Origin: Pseudomonas pharyngis | Lineage (GTDB): Bacteria; Pseudomonadota; Gammaproteobacteria; Pseudomonadales; Pseudomonadaceae | Assembly: GCF_021602345.1 (NCBI RefSeq) | Contig: NZ_BQID01000018.1 | Location: 20,545 to 84,544 of the forward strand | Reading direction: 5' to 3' | DNA length: 64,000 nucleotides | Shown here: piece by piece, positions 38,058 to 47,051 of the stretch | Position numbering within the stretch: the stretch's first letter is position 1 | Layout: every line of letters begins with the position of its first letter | The notes under the pieces: generated by a model | What the model saw: only the letters and a program-made list of their open reading frames with translations | Told to the model about the DNA's origin: nothing | Database searches by the model: none | Position numbers and translations under genes: made by a program

Positions 38058-38088
38058 AAAACGGCTTACCGAAGGGCAAGCCGTTTGT
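38058..38088. terminator. Terminator after the immunity gene
   Basis: AAAACGGCTTACC-GAAG-GGCAAGCCGTTT resembles the tRNA-Met terminator at 36286 almost base for base. It lies between the immunity gene and the convergent DUF2817 gene. Confidence 0.8.
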
Positions 38089-38097
38089 TTATACCTA

Positions 38098-39195
38098 TTA
38101 TCCCAGGGCCGCGAGCCCTTTCGCCCAGATCTGCCGCGTGCGCAAACCGATCATCGCCCGCCAGTCCGGATCGGCGGGATAGAACTGCTCCAGCAGATTC
38201 AGTTTGATCTCGCGCCCCGTCGCATCCAGCGGATCGCCATGCAAATGCAGCCAGTGATCATCGCGCAGGTAACGATGCACGTCCGGCCCCGGATAAGTCC
38301 CGCACTCGATCACGAACGGCATCAGTTGCACATTCGGCAGCGCACTAAGCAGCGCCTGCGAGGTGTAACCCGTAGCGGTTGCCGCAACACCGGTATCACT
38401 CAAGGTTTCGGCACCGGTGTGCAGCGTGTAGAGCCACGGGCCGTAAATGGATTGCGCTTGGGCCAGTGCCGGATACGGCGCCTGGGTAATCGTCAGCAGC
38501 ATCGGATGCCCGTACTCGCCGGCGCCGGTGTGCAGGTCGAAACACATCACGGTTTCAGCACCGGCCAGATGATTCTCGATGATTGAATGCAGCGTGCGAT
38601 TCGACCAGCTCGGCGCGAGCCCGCCAAAAAACAATCCGTCGGGATGACTGTGCTGCCCGCCCTCGACTATCGACATGACTGCCGGCCAGCCATGCTCGGC
38701 AATTTGCGCATCGAGCAAGGCATCAGCCTTTTGCCGCTCGGGACCATTCAAGTCGGTGCAGGCGTAGATTTCATGCAGCGCGGCGTAAGCACGGTTGTCC
38801 GGAAGCGGTCGGTTGAAATCCAGGTGATTGCGGTTGAGGTCGATGTTGTCTTCATTGACCCGCCGCAGCCACGCCGTGCCCCACGGGTTGATCAGGTGAA
38901 CCATCACCACCGCGACATCCTTCGGCAGCGACTCCGGCGTGAAATGCTTCAGCCAGTCGATCTGGCACTCCGAACCGTAATAACCCTCAACACCGTGGGT
39001 GCCGCTGAGCGCCACCAGGCGCCGTTTGGCCGCTGGATCCCCCAGCACCGCTACATCGGTACCCAAAGACTCGCCAAACGGCCCATTGAGCGGATGCACG
39101 TACAAAGAGAGCGTGGCACCCGCCACCTTCGCGGCGGCAAGAAAACGCTCGCGCTGTTCGCGATAGCTGGGCTGTGTCGGAAATGCGTTGTGCAT
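38098..39195 (-). CDS. DUF2817 / M14-like zinc carboxypeptidase family protein
   Basis: A 365-residue cytoplasmic protein of the M14-like DUF2817 family. LSGTHGVEGYYGSE (His67, Glu70) and CFDLHTGAGEYGHP (His222) would form the zinc site; NEDNIDLNRNHLDF matches the substrate-binding RN-type motif of carboxypeptidases. IECGTYPG near residue 315 may carry the catalytic Glu. No signal peptide. Substrate unknown, perhaps a peptide or a muropeptide. The gene is convergent with the bacteriocin pair and divergent from ggt. Confidence 0.85.
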   Translation of the reverse strand: MHNAFPTQPSYREQRERFLAAAKVAGATLSLYVHPLNGPFGESLGTDVAVLGDPAAKRRLVALSGTHGVEGYYGSECQIDWLKHFTPESLPKDVAVVMVHLINPWGTAWLRRVNEDNIDLNRNHLDFNRPLPDNRAYAALHEIYACTDLNGPERQKADALLDAQIAEHGWPAVMSIVEGGQHSHPDGLFFGGLAPSWSNRTLHSIIENHLAGAETVMCFDLHTGAGEYGHPMLLTITQAPYPALAQAQSIYGPWLYTLHTGAETLSDTGVAATATGYTSQALLSALPNVQLMPFVIECGTYPGPDVHRYLRDDHWLHLHGDPLDATGREIKLNLLEQFYPADPDWRAMIGLRTRQIWAKGLAALG

Positions 39196-39350
39196 GGCGG
39201 CCTCTTGTTGATTGTTCTGGCTTCACTATTGGCTCTGACCCTACAGAAAATTCGCCAAGGCATGAAGGACAAACACACCTGCGGTTTGCGTCGTACACGG
39301 TCGGTCGATACAGTCCGTCAGACTTTTATCCCACGGACGGAGAGCCCCGC

Positions 39351-41183
39351 GTGTTTCCAGCCCTGCCCCTGAACCGTTTCCGCCTGCCCGCCTTGACGCT
39401 GATCGTCAGCGCCATCGCCCTCACGGCCTGCAACGCCCCGCCCTCCTCGACCCTGCCGCTGGCACCGGAAGCCGCCTCCGGTTACCGCACCGGCCTGCAA
39501 GCCAGCCACGCCGAAAAACACATGGCCGCCGCTGCCAATCCATTAGCCGCCGAGGCCGGGCGCGAGATGTTGCGTCAGGGTGGTTCCGCCATCGATGCCG
39601 CCATTGCAATGCAAGCCGTGTTGACCCTGGTCGAACCGCAGTCCTCGGGGATCGGCGGTGGCGCGATGATCGTGCTGTGGGATGGTAAACAGGTGCGCAC
39701 CTATGACGGTCGCGAAACCGCACCGGCCGGTGCGACCGAAAAGCTGTTTCTACAAGCCGACGGCAAACCGATGCCGTTCCCGCAGGCGCAGATCGGTGGA
39801 CGCTCCGTCGGCACGCCGGGCGTGATGCGTGCATTGGAACTGGCGCACAAAAAGCACGGCCGCTTGCCGTGGGCAACATTGTTCGAGCCGGCGATCAAAC
39901 TGGCCGAGCAGGGTTTTGCGATCTCCCCGCGCCTGCATTCGCTGCTGGAGTCCGACCCGGTGATTCGCCGCTCGCCGGACATGGCCAAGTACTTTCTGAA
40001 CAGCGATGGCAGCGTCAAAGCCGTCGGCACGCGACTGCAGAACCCGGCGTTGGCCGCCGTGCTCAAACGCATCGCCAATGAAGGTGCGGATGCACTGTAC
40101 AAAGGCCCGATCGCCGAAGAGATCGTGGCCAAGGTTCAGGGTCACGCCAACCGCGGCAGCCTGTCGCTGAACGACCTTCAGCACTATCAGGCCAAGGAGC
40201 GCGCGCCCCTGTGCACCGACTACAAGCGCTGGCAGGTGTGCGGAATGCCGCCGCCATCATCGGGCGGGATTGCGGTGGCGCAGATTCTCGGCACCTTGCA
40301 GGCGCTGGAGACCCGCGATCCGCGCCTGTCCCTGACGCCGCTCAAGCCAGTGAAAACCGACAAACCCGCCGGCATCGAACCTGCGCCGCAAGCCGTGCAC
40401 CTGATCGCCGAAGCCGAGCGCCTGGCCTACGCCGACCGCGCGCAATACGTAGCCGATACCGACTTCGTGCCGGTGCCGGTCAAAGGTTTGGTCGACCCGG
40501 ATTACCTGGCCAGCCGCGCCAGCCTGATCGGCGAACGCAGCATGGGCACAGCCAAACCCGGCACACCGCCGGGCGTGCAGGTCGCCTACGCGCCGGATCG
40601 CTCGCCGCTGCGCATTTCCACCTCGCAAGTGGTGGCCGTGGATGACTTCGGTGGCGCCGTATCGATGACTACCACCATCGAAGCAGCGTTCGGCTCGCAC
40701 CTGATGGTTCAGGGCTTCCTCCTCAACAACCAGATGACCGATTTCTCGTTCATCCCCGAAGAGAACGGACAGAAAGTCGCCAACCGCGTGGAGCCCGGCA
40801 AACGCCCGCGCTCGTCGATGGCGCCGACCCTGATCTTCGACCGCAACAGCGGCGAGTTCGTCGCCACCGTTGGCTCTCCCGGCGGCTCGCAGATCATCGA
40901 ATACGTGGCCAAAACCACCGTCGGCCTGCTCGACTGGAACCTCGACCCGCAAAGCGCCATCAGCCTGCCCAACTTCGGCAGCCGCAACGGCCCGACGGAA
41001 CTCGAACAAGGCCAGTTCAGCCCGACGCTGATCCAGGCACTCAAGGACAAGGGCCACACCGTCAACGAAATCGACATGACCAGCGGCACCCAGGCCATCG
41101 TGCGGGTCAAGGATGCTACGGGGAAGGCAACGCTGTCAGGTGGGGCAGATCCTCGGCGCGAAGGAGTAGCGTTGGGGGATTGA
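39351..41183 (+). CDS. ggt: Gamma-glutamyltranspeptidase
   Basis: This 610-residue enzyme cleaves or transfers the gamma-glutamyl group of glutathione. A GTG start at 39351 after GGAGAG gives a lipoprotein-like signal (FRLPALTLIVSAIALTAC). The chain is self-cleaved into two subunits; the catalytic Thr should be Thr424 in ISTSQVVAVDDFGGAV, where E. coli has TTHYSVVD. FLLNNQMTDFSF and the RPRSSMAPTLIF segment are conserved, as is PPPSSGG. The His after Thr-Thr is replaced by Gln, common in other Ggt groups. Expected at the outer membrane or in the periplasm. Confidence 0.92.
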   Translation: MFPALPLNRFRLPALTLIVSAIALTACNAPPSSTLPLAPEAASGYRTGLQASHAEKHMAAAANPLAAEAGREMLRQGGSAIDAAIAMQAVLTLVEPQSSGIGGGAMIVLWDGKQVRTYDGRETAPAGATEKLFLQADGKPMPFPQAQIGGRSVGTPGVMRALELAHKKHGRLPWATLFEPAIKLAEQGFAISPRLHSLLESDPVIRRSPDMAKYFLNSDGSVKAVGTRLQNPALAAVLKRIANEGADALYKGPIAEEIVAKVQGHANRGSLSLNDLQHYQAKERAPLCTDYKRWQVCGMPPPSSGGIAVAQILGTLQALETRDPRLSLTPLKPVKTDKPAGIEPAPQAVHLIAEAERLAYADRAQYVADTDFVPVPVKGLVDPDYLASRASLIGERSMGTAKPGTPPGVQVAYAPDRSPLRISTSQVVAVDDFGGAVSMTTTIEAAFGSHLMVQGFLLNNQMTDFSFIPEENGQKVANRVEPGKRPRSSMAPTLIFDRNSGEFVATVGSPGGSQIIEYVAKTTVGLLDWNLDPQSAISLPNFGSRNGPTELEQGQFSPTLIQALKDKGHTVNEIDMTSGTQAIVRVKDATGKATLSGGADPRREGVALGD

Positions 41184-41200
41184 ATCAGCACTGCCAACTG

Positions 41201-41231
41201 AAAAAGGCTTACCGAGAGGTAAGCCTTTTTT
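41201..41231. terminator. Bidirectional terminator after ggt
   Basis: AAAAAGGCTTACC-GAGA-GGTAAGCCTTTTTT is a perfect hairpin between convergent genes. It is related in sequence to the hairpins at 36286 and 38058. Confidence 0.92.
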
Positions 41232-41271
41232 GTATTGCAACATCCGGCCATGACTTGTCATTCAGCGGCGC

Positions 41272-41871
41272 TCAAACCTCGAGCATCTTGCCATCCACCG
41301 GATCGCCAATTGTCAGGAAATGTCCACCGGCCACATGGTGCAGCGTGCGCAGGCCGTCATGCCCTTCAAAATGCCAGCGTCCATCGCTGAACACCCGAGA
41401 ATCAGCCTGCGCCGCGATCACCTCGGCCAGAAACAGATCGTACTGTTCGTGATTGCGCGGCTCCGGCAGCAACCGGCATTCGAGCCAGGCCACACAACCG
41501 TCCAGCATCGGTGCCTCGATCTGCTCGCCAGCGAAGCTTTGCAAGCCGTACGCCTGGAACTTGTCCTGACCTTGATCGCGATTGATTTCCAAGCCCGAAG
41601 TCGAGCCGACGGTCTGCACGATGTCAGCCTGATTCACACAAGGAACGTTGAGAACGAAGGTGCCCGACGCCTCGAGCAGTTGCCGGGTCCAGGTTGATTT
41701 GTCGAGGACCACCGCGACTTTCGGCGGTTCGAAATCCAGCGGCATGGCCCACGCCGCGGCCATGATGTTGCGCTGCCCGGCATGGGCGGCGCTGACCAGC
41801 ACGGTCGGCCCGTGATTGAGCAGGCGGTAGGCTTTGTTCAGGGGAACCGGGCGACGGAAAGACTCGCTCAT
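41272..41871 (-). CDS. Flavin reductase-like (split-barrel FMN-binding) protein
   Basis: A 199-residue protein of the flavin reductase-like domain family: PTVLVSAAHAGQRNIMAAAW, FEPPKVAVVLDKSTWTRQLL and SGTFVLNVPC form the FMN-binding split barrel. Members use NAD(P)H to reduce FMN or are FMN-binding oxidoreductases. The start at 41871 fits the family; an upstream Met would add 29 residues. It is a single gene between ggt and the BdlA-like gene; substrate unknown. Confidence 0.87.
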   Translation of the reverse strand: MSESFRRPVPLNKAYRLLNHGPTVLVSAAHAGQRNIMAAAWAMPLDFEPPKVAVVLDKSTWTRQLLEASGTFVLNVPCVNQADIVQTVGSTSGLEINRDQGQDKFQAYGLQSFAGEQIEAPMLDGCVAWLECRLLPEPRNHEQYDLFLAEVIAAQADSRVFSDGRWHFEGHDGLRTLHHVAGGHFLTIGDPVDGKMLEV

Positions 41872-41957
41872 GGGATCTGCTCCGGGAAAAAGAGCCGATT
41901 GTAGCGGGATAAAAACCGCGAAGGGATTGCCATGGACAATTCCTTCGCCTGACAGCA

Positions 41958-43274
41958 TCAGCTGGATAACTGATTGGCAAACTGGCCGACCGCGTTCACC
42001 ACTTTCTGCGCGCCGTCCTGGATCTCGACGATCACCGTACCGGCCTCGGCCGCCAGCGCCAGCCCTTGTTCGGCCTGTTGCTTGCCGTCGGTCATCAGGG
42101 CCACGGCGTTGCGCGCCATGTCCTGGTTCTGGCGCACCACGCCGACGATTTCTTCGGTCGCCTGGCTGGTCCGCGAGGCCAGTTGCCGCACTTCGTCGGC
42201 CACCACCGCAAACCCGCGCCCCTGTTCACCGGCGCGAGCGGCTTCGATGGCGGCGTTAAGCGCCAGCAGGTTGGTCTGTTCGGCAATGCCGCTGATGGTC
42301 TTGACGATGGTGCCGATCACTTGGGATTGCTCGTTCAGCGCCTCGATGCCTTCGCCGGCAGTCTGCATGTGCCTGGACAAATCGCGCATCACATTGACCG
42401 CTTCAGTCACCACACGGGTGCCGCGCTGGGCCGTGCTGTCGGTCTGCAGGGACGTGCTGTAGGCGATATTGGCGGCATCGGCAACGGCCTGTTCCTGATT
42501 GACCTGATCGGTGATCACCGTGGCGAACTTCACCACTTTGTAGAGTTTTTCGTTGGCATCGAGCACCGGGTTGTAAGACGCCTCCAGCCAGACGACACGA
42601 CCATGGCTGTCGATCCGCTTGAAACGGCCGGCGACAAATTCGCCGTTGTTCAGGCGACGCCAGAAGTTCTGGTACTCGGCGCTGTTGTACTCCTCCGGCT
42701 CGCAGAACTGGCGGTGATGTTTGCCCTTGATCTGCGCCAGGCTGTAACCCATGCCCTGGAGAAACCGGTCGTTGGCACTCAGCACGTTTCCGCTGAGGTC
42801 GAACTCGATCACGGCAGTCGAACGCACCAGTGCGCCGATCAGGTTTTCGTGTTCGCGGGAGGCCTCGATGGTGCGGGTCAGGTCGCTGGAGAAAATCGAA
42901 AAATGTTTGATCCGGCCATCCGATGAACGAATCGGCTGCACGATCGAACGCAACCACGCCTCTTCGCCATTACCGCGGGAAAGACGCACAGCGCCGGCGA
43001 AATGCTCGCCACGGGTCAAAGCGGCCTTGAAGCGGTGATGAAACTCGTCGGATTTCACATGGGCCGGCACGATGTCTTCGATGGCGCGGCCGATCAGGTC
43101 GTGGCTCTTGTAGAGCATTTCGCTGAGGAAGTTCTGGTTGACCGACTGAATCCGTCCGTCAGGCTCGAGATTGAGCACCAGCATCTCGCTTTCCAGGCTC
43201 TCCTTCACTTGCAGAAGGCTGGAGAGTTCTTCACGAAGAGCCGCCAGCTCTTGCTTCAGGCGTTTGTTGAACAT
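41958..43274 (-). CDS. Soluble PAS-PAS chemoreceptor-like protein, BdlA-like
   Basis: A 438-residue protein without membrane segments. After a coiled coil (residues 1-28) come two PAS domains, about 30-140 and 150-265 (the second with [20 protein letters not shown] and [18 protein letters not shown]). The MCP signalling tip [24 protein letters not shown] follows. The layout equals that of the biofilm-dispersal protein BdlA of P. aeruginosa. The signalling domain has no long returning coiled coil or methylation helix, so it may interact with signalling partners other than a full chemotaxis array. It probably senses redox or oxygen through flavin or heme. Confidence 0.88.
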   Translation of the reverse strand: MFNKRLKQELAALREELSSLLQVKESLESEMLVLNLEPDGRIQSVNQNFLSEMLYKSHDLIGRAIEDIVPAHVKSDEFHHRFKAALTRGEHFAGAVRLSRGNGEEAWLRSIVQPIRSSDGRIKHFSIFSSDLTRTIEASREHENLIGALVRSTAVIEFDLSGNVLSANDRFLQGMGYSLAQIKGKHHRQFCEPEEYNSAEYQNFWRRLNNGEFVAGRFKRIDSHGRVVWLEASYNPVLDANEKLYKVVKFATVITDQVNQEQAVADAANIAYSTSLQTDSTAQRGTRVVTEAVNVMRDLSRHMQTAGEGIEALNEQSQVIGTIVKTISGIAEQTNLLALNAAIEAARAGEQGRGFAVVADEVRQLASRTSQATEEIVGVVRQNQDMARNAVALMTDGKQQAEQGLALAAEAGTVIVEIQDGAQKVVNAVGQFANQLSS

Positions 43275-43393
43275 GGGGGAGAGCACCGATGGACTGGATG
43301 GATAGCGGACACACAGCCTAACCATCGGCCTTGGAGGGCTTTTCTGAAGAGCGTTTGAGGCGTGTCCTACAAAAATAGTTACGCCTCGACAAC

Positions 43394-44707
43394 TCAGGCG
43401 GTGCCGGCCACGGCACACTGCTCCGCGCGTGGCATTCGCGAACCAAAATACGCCGCACTGGCGACACCTACCGCGCCCATCACCGCGCAGAACATCACAC
43501 AGATCCACGGACTCCACGGCATCAGACCGATCAGCAGCAACGGTGTGACACTCGCCCAGGCGGCGTAGGCAATGTTGTAGGTGAAGGAGATCCCGGAAAC
43601 GCGGATCCGCGCCGGGAACAGGCTGACCATCACCGACGGCACCGCACCGACCACGCCACAGCACAATCCGGCGACGGCGTAAGCCAGACCGACCCAGTCA
43701 CCGCCGCTGATCAGGCAGGTGTAAAGCAGGCCGATCCCCAGTGGCAACAACAGACTGTAGAGCATGACCGTGCGCCACGCGCCGATGCGATCGACCAGTC
43801 GACCGGCAATCACACAACCGATATTCAGGAAGACGATGCCCAATGCGCTGAGCGCAAAAGTGTGGCCGGCAGTCATGCCAAAGGTTTTCTGCATCATGGT
43901 CGGGGTGATGACCACGAACACCACCACCGCCGAGGTCAGCACGCAGGTCAGCAGCATCGCCGGCAACATGGCCAGGCGGTGATCGCGCAGCACGGTGCGC
44001 AGCGGCAGTTCGACCCGCGCCTCGCGCTGCGCCTCCATGGCCATGAACACCGGGGTTTCGCTCAGCCAGCGGCGCAACCAGACGCCGATCACACCGAACA
44101 CGCCGCCGAGCAGGAACGGATAACGCCACGCGTAATCCAGCACTTCGGCGGGGGTGAACACTTGCGCCAGGAAGGTCGCAGTCAGTGCGCCGATCAAATA
44201 ACCGAAGGTCAAACCGGCCTGCAGAAAGCCCAGGGCATAACCGCGATGGCCGGCCGGCGCGTGCTCGGCCACGAACACCCAGGCGCTCGGCACTTCACCA
44301 CCCACCGCCGCGCCTTGCAGGATGCGCAGCGCCAGCAGCAACAGCGGTGCGAAATAGCCGATCTGCGCGTAGGTCGGCATGATCCCGATCAGCAGGCACG
44401 GCAGCGCCATCATCAGAATGCTCAGGCTGAAGACTTTCTTGCGCCCCAGCCGGTCGGCGAAATGCGCCATCAGGATCCCGCCCAGCGGGCGCGCCAGATA
44501 GCCAGTCACGAAGATCCCGAAACTTTGCAGCAGACGCAGCCACTCGGGCATTTCCGGCGGGAAGAACAGCTGGCTGAGGGTCAGGGCGAAGAACACGAAA
44601 ATGATGAAATCGTAGATCTCCAGCGCCCCGCCCAGGGCCGCAAGGCCGAGGGTCTTGTAGTCGGAACGGCTGAACGGCGCCGGTCGGGCAGTGGAATGGG
44701 CAGTCAT
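43394..44707 (-). CDS. MFS transporter, metabolite:H+ symporter type
   Basis: A 437-residue 12-span inner membrane protein. [20 protein letters not shown] in the first segment and [20 protein letters not shown] in the loop after segment 2 place it in the metabolite:proton symporter branch (relatives carry citrate, alpha-ketoglutarate, proline or shikimate). [20 protein letters not shown] is another signature. It is divergent from atoE, 199 bases apart; a shared role in carbon-source uptake is possible. Substrate unknown. Confidence 0.88.
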   Translation of the reverse strand: MTAHSTARPAPFSRSDYKTLGLAALGGALEIYDFIIFVFFALTLSQLFFPPEMPEWLRLLQSFGIFVTGYLARPLGGILMAHFADRLGRKKVFSLSILMMALPCLLIGIMPTYAQIGYFAPLLLLALRILQGAAVGGEVPSAWVFVAEHAPAGHRGYALGFLQAGLTFGYLIGALTATFLAQVFTPAEVLDYAWRYPFLLGGVFGVIGVWLRRWLSETPVFMAMEAQREARVELPLRTVLRDHRLAMLPAMLLTCVLTSAVVVFVVITPTMMQKTFGMTAGHTFALSALGIVFLNIGCVIAGRLVDRIGAWRTVMLYSLLLPLGIGLLYTCLISGGDWVGLAYAVAGLCCGVVGAVPSVMVSLFPARIRVSGISFTYNIAYAAWASVTPLLLIGLMPWSPWICVMFCAVMGAVGVASAAYFGSRMPRAEQCAVAGTA

Positions 44708-44906
44708 GGCAAAGAACTCTGGCAGGCAAAAAACCAAGGCGCCCATGGTCTACGCAAACGGGCCGCCGGACAACCCGTTAGACCATAGTCTGATTCGGCA
44801 AAACACGGTCACAAAAATCCGCCGGTTGATTTACTGTTGGCACCTGTCCAGACGGGCCGGCCAAGCCCCGAAGACCACAATAAACATAAAAATCCGAGGT
44901 ACTCCC

Positions 44907-46325
44907 GTGGCCGTTGATATCGAAGATAGCCGCTCTGCGCGCTTTGCCTTGCGCTGTTCAAGTTTCGCCGAACGCTGGTTTCCCGACTCCTGGGTCTTCG
45001 CCGCGCTGGCGGTGATCATCGTCGCGCTGGCGACCCTGGCCATGGGTGCCAAACCCACCGACGCCGCCATGGCCTTCGGGGACGGATTCTGGAGCCTGAT
45101 CCCGTTCACCATGCAGATGGCCTTTGTGGTGATCGGCGGTTACGTGGTGGCCAGTTCGCCGCCTGCCGTGAAGCTGATCGATCGCCTGGCGCGGATCCCG
45201 AAGAACGGCCGCTCCGCCGTGGCCTGGGTCGCGCTGATTTCGATGGTCGCGTCCTTGTTGAACTGGGGCCTGTCGCTGGTGTTCGGCGGTCTGCTGGTCC
45301 GCGCCCTCGCCCGCCGCACCGATCTGAAAATGGACTACCGCGCCGCCGGTGCCGCCGCCTACCTTGGCCTCGGAGCCGTGTGGGCCTTGGGGCTGTCGTC
45401 GTCCGCCGCGCAGTTGCAGGCCAACCCGGCCAGCCTGCCGCCGTCGATCCTGTCGATCACCGGGGTGATTCCGTTCACCCAGACGATTTTCCTCTGGCAG
45501 TCGGGAGTCATGCTGCTGGCGCTGATCGTGATTTCGATCATCATCGCCTACGCCACCGCGCCCGGCCCGAACTCGGCACGTGACGCCAAGGCCTGCGGCA
45601 TCGACCCAGCCTTCAATTTGCCGCCGCTGCAACCGCGCACCCGGCCCGGCGAATGGCTGGAGCACAGCCCGCTGCTGATCATTCTGCTGGTGCTGCTGGC
45701 GGCCGGATGGCTGTTCCACGAGTTCTCGACCAAACCTGCGATCACCGCGATTTCCGGGCTCAACACCTACAACTTTCTGTTCATCATGCTCGGCGCGTTG
45801 CTGCACTGGCGCCCGCGCAGCTTCCTCGATGCGGTGTCGCGCGCCGTGCCGACCACCACCGGGGTGCTGATCCAGTTCCCGCTGTACGGCTCGATTGCGG
45901 CGCTGATGACCACGGTCAAGGGCACTGACGCCCAGACTCTGGCCCATCACATCTCGACCTTCTTCGTCAGCATTGCCTCCCACGACACCTATGCACTGCT
46001 GATGGGCGTGTACTCGGCGATTCTCGGCTTTTTCATTCCGTCCGGCGGCGGCAAGTGGATCATCGAGGCGCCGTACGTGATGCAGGTGGCCAACGATCTG
46101 AACTATCACCTCGGCTGGGCGGTGCAGATCTACAACGCCGCCGAAGCCCTGCCGAACCTGATCAACCCGTTCTACATGCTGCCGCTGCTGGGCGTACTGG
46201 GCCTGAAGGCGCGGGATTTGATCGGTTTCTCGTTCGTGCAATTGCTGGTGCACACGCCGCTGGTGCTGGTGTTGCTGTGGGCGCTGGGCACGACGCTTTC
46301 CTACACACCACCAGTCATGCCGTAG
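44907..46325 (+). CDS. atoE: Short-chain fatty acid transporter AtoE
   Basis: This 472-residue inner membrane protein of the AtoE family imports short-chain fatty acids such as butyrate or acetoacetate. FAERWFPDSWVFAALAVIIV, LNWGLSLVFGGLLVRALARR and FFIPSGGGKWIIEAPYVMQ are family signatures. A GTG start at 44907 with GAGGT upstream fits. No catabolic ato genes are next to it. A good terminator follows. Confidence 0.92.
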   Translation: MAVDIEDSRSARFALRCSSFAERWFPDSWVFAALAVIIVALATLAMGAKPTDAAMAFGDGFWSLIPFTMQMAFVVIGGYVVASSPPAVKLIDRLARIPKNGRSAVAWVALISMVASLLNWGLSLVFGGLLVRALARRTDLKMDYRAAGAAAYLGLGAVWALGLSSSAAQLQANPASLPPSILSITGVIPFTQTIFLWQSGVMLLALIVISIIIAYATAPGPNSARDAKACGIDPAFNLPPLQPRTRPGEWLEHSPLLIILLVLLAAGWLFHEFSTKPAITAISGLNTYNFLFIMLGALLHWRPRSFLDAVSRAVPTTTGVLIQFPLYGSIAALMTTVKGTDAQTLAHHISTFFVSIASHDTYALLMGVYSAILGFFIPSGGGKWIIEAPYVMQVANDLNYHLGWAVQIYNAAEALPNLINPFYMLPLLGVLGLKARDLIGFSFVQLLVHTPLVLVLLWALGTTLSYTPPVMP

Positions 46326-46373
46326 GAAACGGAACCAAATGATGGGCTGGGCTCATCTTCTTACATCCACCGC

Positions 46374-46412
46374 AGCCCTATCCCACCTGACAAGTGGGAA
46401 AGGGCTGACTTT
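46374..46412 (+). terminator. Terminator after atoE
   Basis: AGCCCT-a-TCCCAC pairs with GTGGGA-a-AGGGCT around CTGACAA and is followed by GACTTTTT. Confidence 0.8.
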
Positions 46413-46475
46413 TTCCGCCGGCGCCATCGATTAGCCTTTCGGCTTTCAATCCTCCCCTGCTCCAAGGAAGAACCG

Positions 46476-46796
46476 ATGACACCCATTTCCAAAACACTGG
46501 AAGAGCTGATCCGCGATATTTACCAGGATGATCACGTGACCGTGGTTGAGTACAGAACACTGCGCGACGACGCCGATCGGCGCATGGATGCGGTTGTTCG
46601 TGAATTCGGCCTGCACAACAATATCACTGCCTTCCAGAAAGCCATGGACGTGGCGATGCAGTTATTGCAGAGCGCCGTGATTGATGCAAAAAAAGGCAAG
46701 CTGAGCGACACCGGCGAAGCCGTGGTCAAAGATGCCGTAACCGCCCAGGTAAGGTACCTGCAAGCAGGGAGCGAGCTCGCCTTGCGACTGCTGTAG
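46476..46796 (+). CDS. Small helical protein of unknown function
   Basis: A 106-residue, mostly helical protein without signal peptide (MTPISKTLEELIRDIYQDDH at the start). AAGGAAG lies 7 bases before the ATG. I recognise no family. It stands alone between atoE and the Hsp70 gene. A hairpin CAGCTCGCAA / TTGCGGGCTG at about 46814-46840 may end its transcript; the 255 bases before the Hsp70 gene hold nothing else that I can name. Confidence 0.6.
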   Translation: MTPISKTLEELIRDIYQDDHVTVVEYRTLRDDADRRMDAVVREFGLHNNITAFQKAMDVAMQLLQSAVIDAKKGKLSDTGEAVVKDAVTAQVRYLQAGSELALRLL

Positions 46797-47051
46797 AAGG
46801 TGGCGTCCTGATTCAGCTCGCAAAGACAGATTGCGGGCTGGATCGACATTGTCCTGCCCCCCCCGTTAGACCAACCCGGAGCGCCTGCGATTTGAGCTGG
46901 AGAACGTTCCGGGGTACTCCTCTCTCGACCGCCCGCCGCAAATAATGGCTCAGAGCCATCATCTTTCTTTACCGCGCCACTGCCTCGGTAATATTCTTGC
47001 GCGCCAATATCTGTTTCATTTTTTGTCTGAGCGCAAAGGGAGTTCGTTGCA

